Part shown: positions 8,644 to 16,211 of the stretch, piece by piece
Position numbering within the stretch: the first letter of the stretch is position 1
Layout of the letters: each line of letters begins with the position of its first letter
From: Streptomyces sp. CB02009
GTDB taxonomy: Bacteria > Actinomycetota > Actinomycetes > Streptomycetales > Streptomycetaceae
Assembly: GCF_001905825.1 (NCBI RefSeq)
Contig: NZ_LIVV01000003.1
Location: forward strand, 540,956-604,955
Length of the DNA: 64,000 nucleotides
Direction: 5' to 3'
The notes under the pieces: generated by a model
What the model was told of the DNA's origin: nothing
What the model saw: only the letters and a program-made list of their open reading frames with translations
The model's database searches: none
Position numbers and translations under genes: made by a program

Positions 8644-9300
8644 TCAGGCCCTGCGAAGGCCGCTGAGGAGCAGCTCGGCCAGCTGCTCGTACGCCTCGGC
8701 GTCGGCGAGGCCGGTCGCCGCGGCCAGCTGGCGGCGCTGGATGCGGACCATCACCGAGGAGATGACGTCGGCCGCGAAGGTCACGTGGACCTCGCGGAAG
8801 GCGCCGGCCCGGACGCCCTCCTCGATCAGCTGCTGGACCCGGCCCGCCGCCGCGCGTGTGTTGCGCTCGTACACCTCTGCGGCCGGCTCGAAGGCCGCGA
8901 CGTCGTCGAAGAACTGCGGCGAGACCGGCGCCAGCTCGGCCGAGACCGCCCGCAGATAGGCGGCCAGCCGCTCGGCGGGGTCGCTCGCGGCGGCCAGGAC
9001 CGCCTCGACCCGGGCCGTCGCGCGCCGGAAGAAGTGCACGACCGCCGCCCGGACCAGCTGCTCCTTGCTGCCGGCCAGGCCGTACAGCGTCCGCTTCGAG
9101 CAGCGCAGGCGGGCGGCCAGGTCGTCGAGCGTCAGCCGGGCGAAACCCTCGCCGACCAGGAGGGCGACGAGCTCCTCGAAGAGGGCGGAGCGGCGCGCCG
9201 CTCCGCGGCCCGTCAGCTTCAGGGCGTCGGCGGCTGAGGTCTCGATCACCTGGTCAGTATTCCAGGCCGGCGGTCCGAGGGGGGTTGTGGGTGCAACCAT
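8644..9300 (-). CDS. TetR-family transcriptional regulator, divergent from acyl-CoA dehydrogenase
   Basis: Predicted repressor with an N-terminal TetR helix-turn-helix (RLTLDDLAARLRCSKRTLYG) and a variable ligand domain, 218 residues from the ATG at 9300. A GTG at 9249 giving 201 residues is also possible. It diverges from an acyl-CoA dehydrogenase, and the gap holds a perfect 14-base palindrome plus an extra half-site. It is therefore likely to repress itself and the dehydrogenase in response to an acyl-CoA or similar ligand. Confidence 0.85.
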   Translation of the reverse strand: MVAPTTPLGPPAWNTDQVIETSAADALKLTGRGAARRSALFEELVALLVGEGFARLTLDDLAARLRCSKRTLYGLAGSKEQLVRAAVVHFFRRATARVEAVLAAASDPAERLAAYLRAVSAELAPVSPQFFDDVAAFEPAAEVYERNTRAAAGRVQQLIEEGVRAGAFREVHVTFAADVISSVMVRIQRRQLAAATGLADAEAYEQLAELLLSGLRRA

Positions 9301-9316
9301 CTGCGCTACTCTAAGC

Positions 9317-9342
9317 GGTACTGCAGTACCATCCCCAGTACC
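9317..9342. promoter_or_regulatory. Palindromic operator between tetR and acyl-CoA dehydrogenase
   Basis: GGTACTGCAGTACC at 9317-9330 is a perfect palindrome. A further half-site CAGTACC follows at 9336-9342. It sits between the divergent starts at 9300 and 9367, where an operator of the TetR protein is expected. Confidence 0.7.
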
Positions 9343-9366
9343 ACTTTGCGCGCCGCTGGAGTCGCC

Positions 9367-10515
9367 ATGGATGTCGACCGCCTGCTTCCCACCCCCGAGG
9401 CAGCGGACCTCATCGCCCTCACCCGGGAGATCGCCGACAAGGAGCTCTCTCCGCTGGTGGACGAGCACGAGGCCGCCGAGAAGTACCCCGAAGGGCTGTT
9501 CGCCACCCTCGGCGAGGCCGGGCTGCTCGGACTCCCGTACCCGGAGGAGTACGGCGGCGGAGGTCAGCCGTACGAGGTCTACCTGCAGGTTCTCGAGGAG
9601 CTCGCCGCCCGGTGGGCGGCCGTCGCCGTCGCCACCAGCGTCCACACCCTCGCCTGCCACCCGCTCCACACCTTCGGCACCGCCGAGCAGAAGGAGCGGT
9701 GGCTGCCCGAGATGCTGGAGGGCCGCACCATCGGCGGCTACAGCCTCTCCGAACCGCAGGCCGGCTCCGACGCGGCCGCCCTCGCCTGCAAGGCCGAGCG
9801 GCAGGACGACGGCAGCGGGTACCGCATCACCGGCACCAAGGCGTGGATCACCCACGGCGGCCGGGCCGACTTCTACGCGCTCTTCGCCAGGACCGCCCCC
9901 GGCAGCCACGGCATCTCCTGCTTCCTCGCCCCCGGCGCCGCCGACGGTCTCAGCTTCGGCGCCCCCGAGCGCAAGATGGGCCTCCAGGCCGTCCCGACCA
10001 CCTCCGCCTACTGGGACGGCGCGCTCCTCGACGCCGACCGGCTCGTCGGCGACGAGGGCCAGGGCCTCCAGATCGCCTTCAGTGCCCTCGACAGCGGCCG
10101 CCTCGGCATCGCCGCCTGCGCCACGGGCCTCGCCCAGGCCGCCCTCGACGCCGCCGTGGCGTACGCCAACGAGCGCACGACCTTCGGCCGCCGGATCATC
10201 GACCACCAGGGCCTCGGCTTCCTCCTCGCCGACATGGCCGCCGCCGTCGACGCCGCCCGCGCCACCTACCTGGACGCGGCCCGCCGCCGCGACCTCGGCC
10301 GCCCCTTCAGCCGCCAGGCCAGCGCGGCCAAGCTCATCGCCACCGACACGGCCATGAAGGTCACGACGGACGCGGTCCAGGTCCTCGGCGGCTACGGCTA
10401 CACGCGCGACTTCCCGGTCGAGCGCTACATGCGCGAAGCCAAGATCACCCAGATCTTCGAGGGCACCAACCAGATCCAGCGCCTCGTGATCAGCCGGGGG
10501 CTCGCCCAGCCGTGA
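9367..10515 (+). CDS. Acyl-CoA dehydrogenase
   Basis: FAD enzyme catalysing alpha,beta-desaturation of an acyl-CoA and passing electrons to ETF. The 382-residue protein has the usual three-domain plan: N-terminal helical domain, central beta domain with SLSEPQAGSDAAAL, and C-terminal helices. The catalytic base Glu lies in QIFEGTNQIQR close to the end. The ATG at 9367 aligns with family starts. The only close partner is the divergent TetR gene. Its last 26 bases overlap the convergent ankyrin gene. Chain-length specificity cannot be told from sequence. Confidence 0.9.
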   Translation: MDVDRLLPTPEAADLIALTREIADKELSPLVDEHEAAEKYPEGLFATLGEAGLLGLPYPEEYGGGGQPYEVYLQVLEELAARWAAVAVATSVHTLACHPLHTFGTAEQKERWLPEMLEGRTIGGYSLSEPQAGSDAAALACKAERQDDGSGYRITGTKAWITHGGRADFYALFARTAPGSHGISCFLAPGAADGLSFGAPERKMGLQAVPTTSAYWDGALLDADRLVGDEGQGLQIAFSALDSGRLGIAACATGLAQAALDAAVAYANERTTFGRRIIDHQGLGFLLADMAAAVDAARATYLDAARRRDLGRPFSRQASAAKLIATDTAMKVTTDAVQVLGGYGYTRDFPVERYMREAKITQIFEGTNQIQRLVISRGLAQP

Positions 10516-11155
10516 CGGAGCTCCGCCGACCCGCCCCGGGGGCGCTTCCGGCGCGAGCGCCGGGAGCACTCCCGAGGAGGTCGGCGATCTCCGTGAGGCC
10601 GTGCCGGACGGCGTGGTCGAGGGCCGTGTCGCCGTGCGGGTCGCGGATTCCGGGGTCGGCGCCCGCCGCCAGGAGGAGGGCGACGACGTCCTGGTGCGCG
10701 CGGCCGCCCGTACCGAGGATCACGGCCTCCAGGAGGGCCGTCCAGCCCAGCCGGTTGACGTGGTCCACGTCGACGGCCGTCTCCGCGAGGACGGCCCGGA
10801 CGTAGGCCACGTGGCCCCGCTCGGCCGCCGGGATCAGGGCCGTACCGCCGTAGCGGTTCGTGAGACCCAGGTCCGGGCCCGCCGGGAGCAGGGTCCGCAT
10901 CATGGCGACGCCGCCCGTGACGCCGGTGACCAGCCAGGGGCTGTCGCACCGGTCGTCCTGGGCGTTCGGGTCCGCGCCCGCGGCGAGGAGGACGCGGGCG
11001 GTGTCGACGTGGTCGTGCCGGGCCGCGTGCAGCAGCGGGGTGCGGCGGCGCCGGTCCAGGGCCCCGACCCGGGCGCCCGCGGTGAGGGCCGCGCGGACGG
11101 CCGGGGTGTCACCCCGCGCGGCGGCCGCCAGGAGGGTGTCGTCGAGCGCGTTCAT
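10490..11155 (-). CDS. Ankyrin-repeat protein
   Basis: Cytosolic 221-residue protein made of about five ankyrin repeats, seen as recurring TPLLHAARHDHVDTARVLLAAGADP-type units (first near residue 38, last near 170). No signal peptide or other domain is visible. Such proteins usually bind other proteins; the partner is unknown. The C-terminal tail (APGARAGSAPGAGRRSS) is low complexity and overlaps the end of the convergent acyl-CoA dehydrogenase gene by 26 bases, so the true end may be less constrained than the repeats. The ATG is the first residue of the first repeat capping helix. Confidence 0.8.
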   Translation of the reverse strand: MNALDDTLLAAAARGDTPAVRAALTAGARVGALDRRRRTPLLHAARHDHVDTARVLLAAGADPNAQDDRCDSPWLVTGVTGGVAMMRTLLPAGPDLGLTNRYGGTALIPAAERGHVAYVRAVLAETAVDVDHVNRLGWTALLEAVILGTGGRAHQDVVALLLAAGADPGIRDPHGDTALDHAVRHGLTEIADLLGSAPGARAGSAPGAGRRSSVTAGRAPG

Positions 11156-11215
11156 GGGGGCCTTCCTCGTACGAGCGCGGGTGCGGGCGCCGGACCGCGG
11201 CGGTTACCGCGGTGG

Positions 11216-11788
11216 TTACTTGCCGAGGGCGGCGACGCCGGCCTGGGCGAACTTCTCGTCGAGGTCGCCCGAGGGGGCGCCCGCGACGCCGATGCCGGCG
11301 ATGGGCGCGCCCTTGGCGGTCACGGGGGCGCCGCCGGCGAGGAAGAGGGTGCCGGGGATGTCCTTGAGGTGGGGGGCCTGGGCGAGGCGGCCGGAGAGGA
11401 CGGAGGTCGGGGCGTTCCAGGAGACGGCGGTGAAGGCCTTCTTCTCGGCCGACTCGTAGGACTGCGGGCCCGCGCCGTCGCCGCGGAGGGTGACGAGGGT
11501 GTTGCCGTTGCGGTCGACGACGGCGACGGAGACGCGCTGGTTCTCCTTCTCGGCGGCGTCGAGCGTCGCCTGCGCGGCCTTCGTCGCGGCATCGATCGTC
11601 AGGTGCGTCGACCGCGTGGTGTTCTTGTTCTTGGCGTCCGCCGCCGAGACCGCGGCGGCGGGGGCGGCCGCCGTGTCCTCACCGGTCGCGCTGGCCGAGT
11701 AGGCACCGAAGCCACCGAGGGCGAGCGCGGCGACGACCGCGCCACCGGTGACGAGACGGGTGCGCGAGGTCTTCTTCACGTGCTTCAT
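11216..11788 (-). CDS. Secreted GlcG/HbpS-like haem-binding protein
   Basis: Exported 190-residue protein of the HbpS/GlcG (DUF336) family, whose Streptomyces members bind haem and act in redox sensing outside the cell. A basic N-terminus (KHVKKTSRTR) and hydrophobic stretch (LVTGGAVVAALALGGFGAYSASA) form a signal peptide. The mature domain has the family motifs VAVVDRNGNTLVTLRGDGAG, ESAEKKAFTAVSW and GGAPVTAKGAPIAGIGVAG. The ATG at 11788 follows GGAG; an in-frame ATG 69 bases upstream would spoil the signal. No SenS/SenR two-component genes adjoin it, unlike the S. reticuli locus known from the literature. Confidence 0.85.
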   Translation of the reverse strand: MKHVKKTSRTRLVTGGAVVAALALGGFGAYSASATGEDTAAAPAAAVSAADAKNKNTTRSTHLTIDAATKAAQATLDAAEKENQRVSVAVVDRNGNTLVTLRGDGAGPQSYESAEKKAFTAVSWNAPTSVLSGRLAQAPHLKDIPGTLFLAGGAPVTAKGAPIAGIGVAGAPSGDLDEKFAQAGVAALGK

Positions 11789-12209
11789 GGGATCTGCTCC
11801 AGTGAACTCGGGGGACAGCGGGGGCCGTCGGTGCTCCGCGGCCCGCTTCTCCTCCATCCTGGAGCCGTCCCCCGCCCCCTCCGGTCGTCGTCCCGGCTGC
11901 CCGCGGCGCCCGCAACGGTGGACCCCGGGGTCATCCGATCGGTTGACCCCCCGGGCCGCCCGTACCCCGCGGCCGCCGGTCCGCGGGACCGGGCCGAAGC
12001 CCCTCCGGCCGCGAGGAGTTCCACGACGGCGTCGTTTCCGCGATCACCTTCGGACGGCCCTCCCGGTTCCGCTTCCGGGGGCGCGGCCTGCGGTTCTATG
12101 GTGGGCGGCGCAGATCGCGCGGACCGCGCGGTCCCCCGCGGGCACGCGCCCGATCCGGCGGCCAACCCGGCGGCAGGGTCGCACCCGCACGACACGCACG
12201 AGGAGTTCC
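11789..12209. other. Divergent intergenic region with overlapping palindromes
   Basis: No gene is seen in these 421 bases. A 12-base palindrome GACCCCGGGGTC (11921-11932) overlaps an inverted repeat GGGGTCA-N10-TGACCCC (11927-11950), a reasonable operator candidate for either divergent gene. A TATGGT-type -10 lies near 12097 but its gene assignment is unclear. Confidence 0.45.
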
Positions 12210-12971
12210 ATGGACATCGCCGGCTCCGCCGCTCTCGTCACCGGTGCCGCTTCCGGTCTCGGCGCCGCCACCGCCGCGGCGCTCGCCGCCCGGGGCGCCA
12301 CGGTCTACGGACTCGACCTGGACACGGCCGTGGCCGCTGCCGGGCAGCAGCCCGAGGGCGTCCGGCTGCTCGCCGCGGACGTCACCGACGAGCAGCAGGT
12401 CCGCGAGGCCCTCGCGGCGATCGACGCCGACGGCGCCGAGCTGCGGATCGCCGTGAACTGCGCCGGCATTGCGCCCTCGGCCCGCATCCTGGGCCGCAAG
12501 GGACCGCACGACCTCGACCTGTTCCGGGCCGTCGTCGGCGTCAACCTGATCGGCACGTTCAACGTGATGCGGCTCGCCGCCGAGGCCATCGCCCGGCACG
12601 AGCCCGACGAGCACGGACAGCGCGGTCTGGTCGTCAACACCGCCTCGAGCGCGGCCTTCGAGGGCCAGGTCGGCCAGATCGCCTACGCCGCCTCCAAGGC
12701 GGGCGTCGCCGGTATGACGGTCACCGCCGCCCGCGACCTGGCGCAGTTCGGCATCAGGGTCGTCACCGTCGCCCCCGGGATCGTCGACACCCCGATGATG
12801 GCCGGATTCGGGGAGGACGTCCGGGCCGGTCTCGCCGCCAGCGTCACCTTCCCGCAGCGGCTCGCGCGCCCGGAGGAGTACGCCCGCCTGGTGACGATGA
12901 TCGCCGAGCACGACTACCTCAACGGCGAGACGATCCGCATGGACGGCGCCCTCCGGATGAGCGCCCGCTGA
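12210..12971 (+). CDS. Short-chain dehydrogenase, HSD10-like (3-hydroxyacyl-CoA dehydrogenase type)
   Basis: NAD(H)-dependent classical SDR of 253 residues. It has the nucleotide motif TGAASGLG at 11-18, NCAG near 87, catalytic Ser in NTASSAAFEG and YAASK (Tyr and Lys). The arrangement DxDTAVAAAGQQPEGV and TVAPGIVDTPMM resembles type II 3-hydroxyacyl-CoA dehydrogenases, which fits the neighbouring acyl-CoA dehydrogenase and ETF genes. AGGAG is 4 bases before the ATG at 12210. The exact substrate is inferred, not shown. Confidence 0.82.
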   Translation: MDIAGSAALVTGAASGLGAATAAALAARGATVYGLDLDTAVAAAGQQPEGVRLLAADVTDEQQVREALAAIDADGAELRIAVNCAGIAPSARILGRKGPHDLDLFRAVVGVNLIGTFNVMRLAAEAIARHEPDEHGQRGLVVNTASSAAFEGQVGQIAYAASKAGVAGMTVTAARDLAQFGIRVVTVAPGIVDTPMMAGFGEDVRAGLAASVTFPQRLARPEEYARLVTMIAEHDYLNGETIRMDGALRMSAR

Positions 12972-13034
12972 GCCCTGGCGCACCCGCCTCCGGGCCTCCG
13001 TACCCTCGCTACAGCACTCGGTGCCGGGTCGTTC

Positions 13035-13075
13035 CGGCACCTAGTGCCGCGTGGTGGCCTTCCGGGTGTTAGGTT
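13035..13075 (+). promoter_or_regulatory. Palindrome and leaderless-type promoter of the TetR gene
   Basis: CGGCAC-CTA-GTGCCG (13035-13049) lies just upstream of a TAGGTT -10 element (13070-13075) that ends 6 bases before the ATG at 13082, a spacing typical of leaderless transcripts. The palindrome has the GGCAC-N3-GTGCC core also found at 13854-13870 and, with one mismatch, at 17405-17417, suggesting autoregulation. Confidence 0.55.
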
Positions 13076-13081
13076 CGGGCC

Positions 13082-13798
13082 ATGGGAACAGCCGGATCAG
13101 CGTCGACGAACTCCACGAAGCCCGCGATGCGGGACTCCCTCATCGCCGCGGCCTTCCAGCTCTTTCTCGAGCGGGGCTACGAGCAGACCACGGTCGACGA
13201 CATCGTCACCCTCGCGGGCGTCGGGCGTCGGTCCTTCTTCCGGTACTTCCCGTCGAAGGAGGACGTGGTCTTCCCCGACCACGAGCAGTGCCTCGCCGAC
13301 ATGACCCGCTTCCTCGCGGCGAGCGCCGACTCCGACGACCCCATGGTCCGGGTCTGCGGCGCCGCCCGGCTCGTCATGCGGATGTACGCCGAGAACCCGA
13401 CCTTCTCCGTGCATCGCTACCGGCTCACCCGCGAGGTGACCGGGCTGCGCACGTACGAGCTGTCGGTGGTCTGGCGGTACGAGAAGACCCTGGGCGACTA
13501 CCTGCGCACCCGCTGGGCCGACCGCAGGGACGGCACCCTGCGGGCCAACGTGGCCGCGGCGGCCGTGGTCGCCGCCCACAACCACGCCCTGCGGCACTGG
13601 CTCCGCTCCGGAGGCGAGGGCGACCCGCTGGCGGAGGTGGACAGCGCCCTGGAGTTCGTCCGCGGCACCTGGAGCCCCGACGCGGTCGCGGCCGCGCCGG
13701 CCGAGGAGGCCGAGGACGTGGTCGTGGTGATCACGAAGCGGTCCACCCCCATGTGGCGCGTGGTGCGCGAGGTGGAGTCGAGCCTCGGCGAGAGCTGA
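13082..13798 (+). CDS. TetR-family transcriptional regulator
   Basis: 238-residue regulator with a TetR helix-turn-helix (TTVDDIVTLAGVGRRSFFRYFPSKEDV) and a C-terminal ligand domain. Start ATG 13082 sits 6 bases after a TAGGTT -10 with no ribosome binding site, so it is probably leaderless. The same palindromic core is present before this gene, before the DUF35 gene and before the acyl-CoA dehydrogenase-etfBA operon, so it is the best candidate to control all three. That link is inference from shared sites and proximity. Confidence 0.85.
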   Translation: MGTAGSASTNSTKPAMRDSLIAAAFQLFLERGYEQTTVDDIVTLAGVGRRSFFRYFPSKEDVVFPDHEQCLADMTRFLAASADSDDPMVRVCGAARLVMRMYAENPTFSVHRYRLTREVTGLRTYELSVVWRYEKTLGDYLRTRWADRRDGTLRANVAAAAVVAAHNHALRHWLRSGGEGDPLAEVDSALEFVRGTWSPDAVAAAPAEEAEDVVVVITKRSTPMWRVVREVESSLGES

Positions 13799-13853
13799 GA
13801 GCCGCCCCAGGGATCGCGGTATCTCTAATTCAGGGAACTCAGGTCTTTATTTG

Positions 13854-13870
13854 ATGGCACTCAGTGCCAT
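13854..13870. promoter_or_regulatory. Palindromic operator before the DUF35 gene
   Basis: ATGGCACT-C-AGTGCCAT is a perfect palindrome around one central base, 50 bases before the GTG start at 13920. It shares TGGCACT/AGTGCCA with the inverted repeat at 17404-17441. Confidence 0.7.
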
Positions 13871-13919
13871 ATCTTTGCTCCATGCACGGTCGAGCCGCCG
13901 AGTGCGAGGAGAAGGCATC

Positions 13920-14309
13920 GTGTTCCACACGGGACTGAGGAGCGGGACCGCCGTCCAGGCCGCCGAGGAGGCGGGCCCCGACGCCGAGCTCTACTTCCAG
14001 CGCTGCCGCTGGTGCCACACCACGACGTTCCAGCGACTGCTCTGTCCGACCTGCGGGTCGACCGATCTCAACCCCGAACTCAGCGAGGGCGAGGGCGTGA
14101 TCTCCGTACGGCGCGGGGTCGCCGCCGCCGATGCCGACCTCTGGCCGGTGTACATGACGGAGGGCTTCACCGTCCGCTGCCGGGTCGACGGGCCGCTGCA
14201 CGCGGTGCGCCCCGGCGTCCGGGTCAAGGTCGCCTCCGGGGTCGGCGTGACCGGTCGCAGGCCGGTCGTCCGGCTCTGCGAGGAGGTCCCCCTCGACGGG
14301 TGGATCTGA
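13920..14309 (+). CDS. DUF35 zinc-ribbon/OB-fold protein
   Basis: Cytosolic 129-residue protein of the DUF35 family: an N-terminal rubredoxin-like zinc ribbon (C-x2-C ... C-x2-C: CRWC and CPTC) followed by an OB fold. Relatives pair with thiolase-like or acyl-CoA enzymes and are thought to bind acyl-CoA intermediates. GTG 13920 is chosen because GAGGAG lies 8 bases upstream and the zinc ribbon starts properly downstream; an ATG at 13851 would run through the palindromic operator. No thiolase gene adjoins it, but the operator ties it to the acyl-CoA dehydrogenase-etfBA operon. Confidence 0.8.
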   Translation: MFHTGLRSGTAVQAAEEAGPDAELYFQRCRWCHTTTFQRLLCPTCGSTDLNPELSEGEGVISVRRGVAAADADLWPVYMTEGFTVRCRVDGPLHAVRPGVRVKVASGVGVTGRRPVVRLCEEVPLDGWI

Positions 14310-14335
14310 CCCGCCGGACCGTCGCGCGGGACAGA

Positions 14336-14382
14336 CGGAAGGGGCGGGTGGTGGCACAGAGTGCCACCACCCGCCCCTTCCG
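14336..14382. terminator. Long bidirectional hairpin between DUF35 gene and etfA
   Basis: Perfect 22-base arms (14336-14357 and 14361-14382) with a 3-base loop AGA lie in the convergent gap. The apex reads GGCAC-AGA-GTGCC, the same core as the nearby operators. It is most simply a bidirectional terminator. Confidence 0.8.
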
Positions 14383-14402
14383 CGTCATCCGGTGCGGACG
14401 GG

Positions 14403-15359
14403 TCAGCGGGCGCCGATCTCGTCCGTCAGCTGCGGCAGCACCTCGAAGAGGTCGCCGACCACGCCGTAGTCCACCAGGTCGAAGATCGGGGCCTCGGGGT
14501 CCTTGTTGACCGCGACGATCGTCTTCGACGTCTGCATGCCGGCCCGGTGCTGGATCGCGCCGGAAATGCCCGCCGCGACGTACAGCTGCGGCGAGACCTG
14601 CTTGCCGGTCTGGCCGACCTGGTTGGAGTGCGGGTACCAGCCGGCGTCCACCGCGGCGCGCGAGGCGCCGACGGCCGCACCGAGCGAGTCGGCCAGCTTC
14701 TCGACGACCGCGAAGCCCTCGGCCGCGCCGACACCCCGGCCACCCGAGACCACGATCGCGGACTCGGTCAGCTCCGGGCGGCCGGTGGAGACGCGCGGGG
14801 TGCGCGCGACGACCCTGGCGGCGTTGCCGGTGAAGGAGACGGTGACGTTCTCGACCGTGCCGGCGGCCGAAGAGGCCTCCGGAGCGGCGGAGTTCGGCTT
14901 GACCGTGATGACCGGCACGCCGTGCGTGACCGTCGAGCGCACCTGGTACGAGGCGGCGAAGACGGACTGCGTGGCGACCGGGCCGGTCTCGCCGGCCTCC
15001 AGCTCCACGGCGTCGGTGATCAGACCGGAGCCGAGGCGGAGCGCGACACGGGCCGCGATCTCCTTGCCCTCGCCGGAGGAGGTCACCAGGACGGCGGCCG
15101 CCCCCTTCTCCTTCGCGAGCTGGGTGAGCGCGTCGACCTTCGGCACGACGAGCTGCTCGGTGAACTCGGCGCCGTCCGCGACGTACACGGTCGCGGCGCC
15201 GTACTCGCCGGCGGTGGCGGCGATCGAGGCCGCGGCCTCGCCGGCGCCGAGCACGACCGCCGAGGGCTCGCCGATGCGGCGGGCCAGGGTCAGCAGTTCG
15301 AGGGCCGGCTTGCGGACCGCACCGTCGGCGTGGTCCACGAGAACCAGGATCTCAGCCAT
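14403..15359 (-). CDS. etfA: Electron transfer flavoprotein alpha subunit
   Basis: FAD-carrying subunit of ETF, which accepts electrons from acyl-CoA dehydrogenases and hands them to the respiratory chain through ETF:quinone oxidoreductase. The 318-residue protein has an N-terminal adenine-nucleotide-like domain and the C-terminal FAD domain. Visible ETF-alpha signatures are VVSGGRGVG, SRAAVDAGW, QVGQTGKQVSPQLYVA (FAD binding) and GAIQHRAGMQTS. It starts 38 bases after etfB in an acyl-CoA dehydrogenase-etfB-etfA operon. Confidence 0.95.
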   Translation of the reverse strand: MAEILVLVDHADGAVRKPALELLTLARRIGEPSAVVLGAGEAAASIAATAGEYGAATVYVADGAEFTEQLVVPKVDALTQLAKEKGAAAVLVTSSGEGKEIAARVALRLGSGLITDAVELEAGETGPVATQSVFAASYQVRSTVTHGVPVITVKPNSAAPEASSAAGTVENVTVSFTGNAARVVARTPRVSTGRPELTESAIVVSGGRGVGAAEGFAVVEKLADSLGAAVGASRAAVDAGWYPHSNQVGQTGKQVSPQLYVAAGISGAIQHRAGMQTSKTIVAVNKDPEAPIFDLVDYGVVGDLFEVLPQLTDEIGAR

Positions 15360-15397
15360 GATTCGTTGCTCCTGTGGGGTGTCAGGCTGACGGTCGG

Positions 15398-16183
15398 TCA
15401 GATGAACTTCTGGGTGGCGAGGAAGGCGGCCAGCTGCTTGCCGCCGTCGCCCTCGTCCGTGACGATCGTGCCCTTGGTGCGGGCCGGCCGCGCGGCCACC
15501 GCGTCGACGAGGGTCCACGCCCCGGCGAGGCCCACCTCGTCGGCGTCGATGTCCAGGTCGTCCAGGTCCAGCTCCTGGACCGGCTTCTTCTTGGCCGCCA
15601 TGATCCCCTTGAAGGAGGGGTAGCGGGCCTCGCCGGACTGGTCGGTCACCGAGACGACCGCCGGCAGCGGGGCCTCCAGGAGCTCGGTGGCGGCGTCGCC
15701 GTCGCGACGGCCCTTCACGAGACCGTCCTCGACGGAGAGCTCCGACAGCAGGGTGACCTGCGGCAGGCTCAGCCGCTCGGCGAGCAGCGCCGGCAGCACG
15801 CCCATGGTGCCGTCGGTCGAGGCCATGCCGCAGACGACCAGGTCGAAGCCGGTCTTCTCCAGGGCCTTGGCGAGGATCGCCGAGGTGGCGATCACGTCGG
15901 AGCCGTGGATGTCCTCGTCGTTGACGTGGACGGCCTTGTCGGCGCCCATCGACAGCGCCTTGCGCAGCGCGTCCTTGGCGTCGTCCGGGCCGACCGTGAC
16001 GACGGTGACCTCGGCGTCGTCGGACTCCTCGGAGATCCGCAGGGCCTGCTCGACGGCGTACTCGTCGAGCTCCGACAGCAGGCCGTCGACCTCGTCGCGG
16101 TCGACCGTCAGGTCGTCGGCGAAACCGCGGTCGCCGGTCGCGTCGGGTACGTACTTCACACAGACAGCGATCCTCAGGGTCAC
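15398..16183 (-). CDS. etfB: Electron transfer flavoprotein beta subunit
   Basis: Subunit of the ETF heterodimer that binds AMP and contacts the partner dehydrogenase. The 261-residue protein has the expected start (RIAVCVKYVPDATGDR), the DEYAVEQALRI segment, VTVGPDDAKDALRKALSMGADKAV and the nucleotide region VVCGMASTDGTMG. Its end keeps the beta-subunit anchor region near KKKPVQELDLDDL. It starts 28 bases after the acyl-CoA dehydrogenase stop, so the three genes form one operon. Confidence 0.95.
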   Translation of the reverse strand: MTLRIAVCVKYVPDATGDRGFADDLTVDRDEVDGLLSELDEYAVEQALRISEESDDAEVTVVTVGPDDAKDALRKALSMGADKAVHVNDEDIHGSDVIATSAILAKALEKTGFDLVVCGMASTDGTMGVLPALLAERLSLPQVTLLSELSVEDGLVKGRRDGDAATELLEAPLPAVVSVTDQSGEARYPSFKGIMAAKKKPVQELDLDDLDIDADEVGLAGAWTLVDAVAARPARTKGTIVTDEGDGGKQLAAFLATQKFI

Positions 16184-16211
16184 GGCCTGGCTCCTTTCAA
16201 GTGACTGACGA

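Noticed and set aside
8644..10569. 641-codon extension of the TetR gene across the acyl-CoA dehydrogenase
   Set aside because: The extension is the antisense of the dehydrogenase; the TetR domain begins at 9300 or 9249, where divergence starts.
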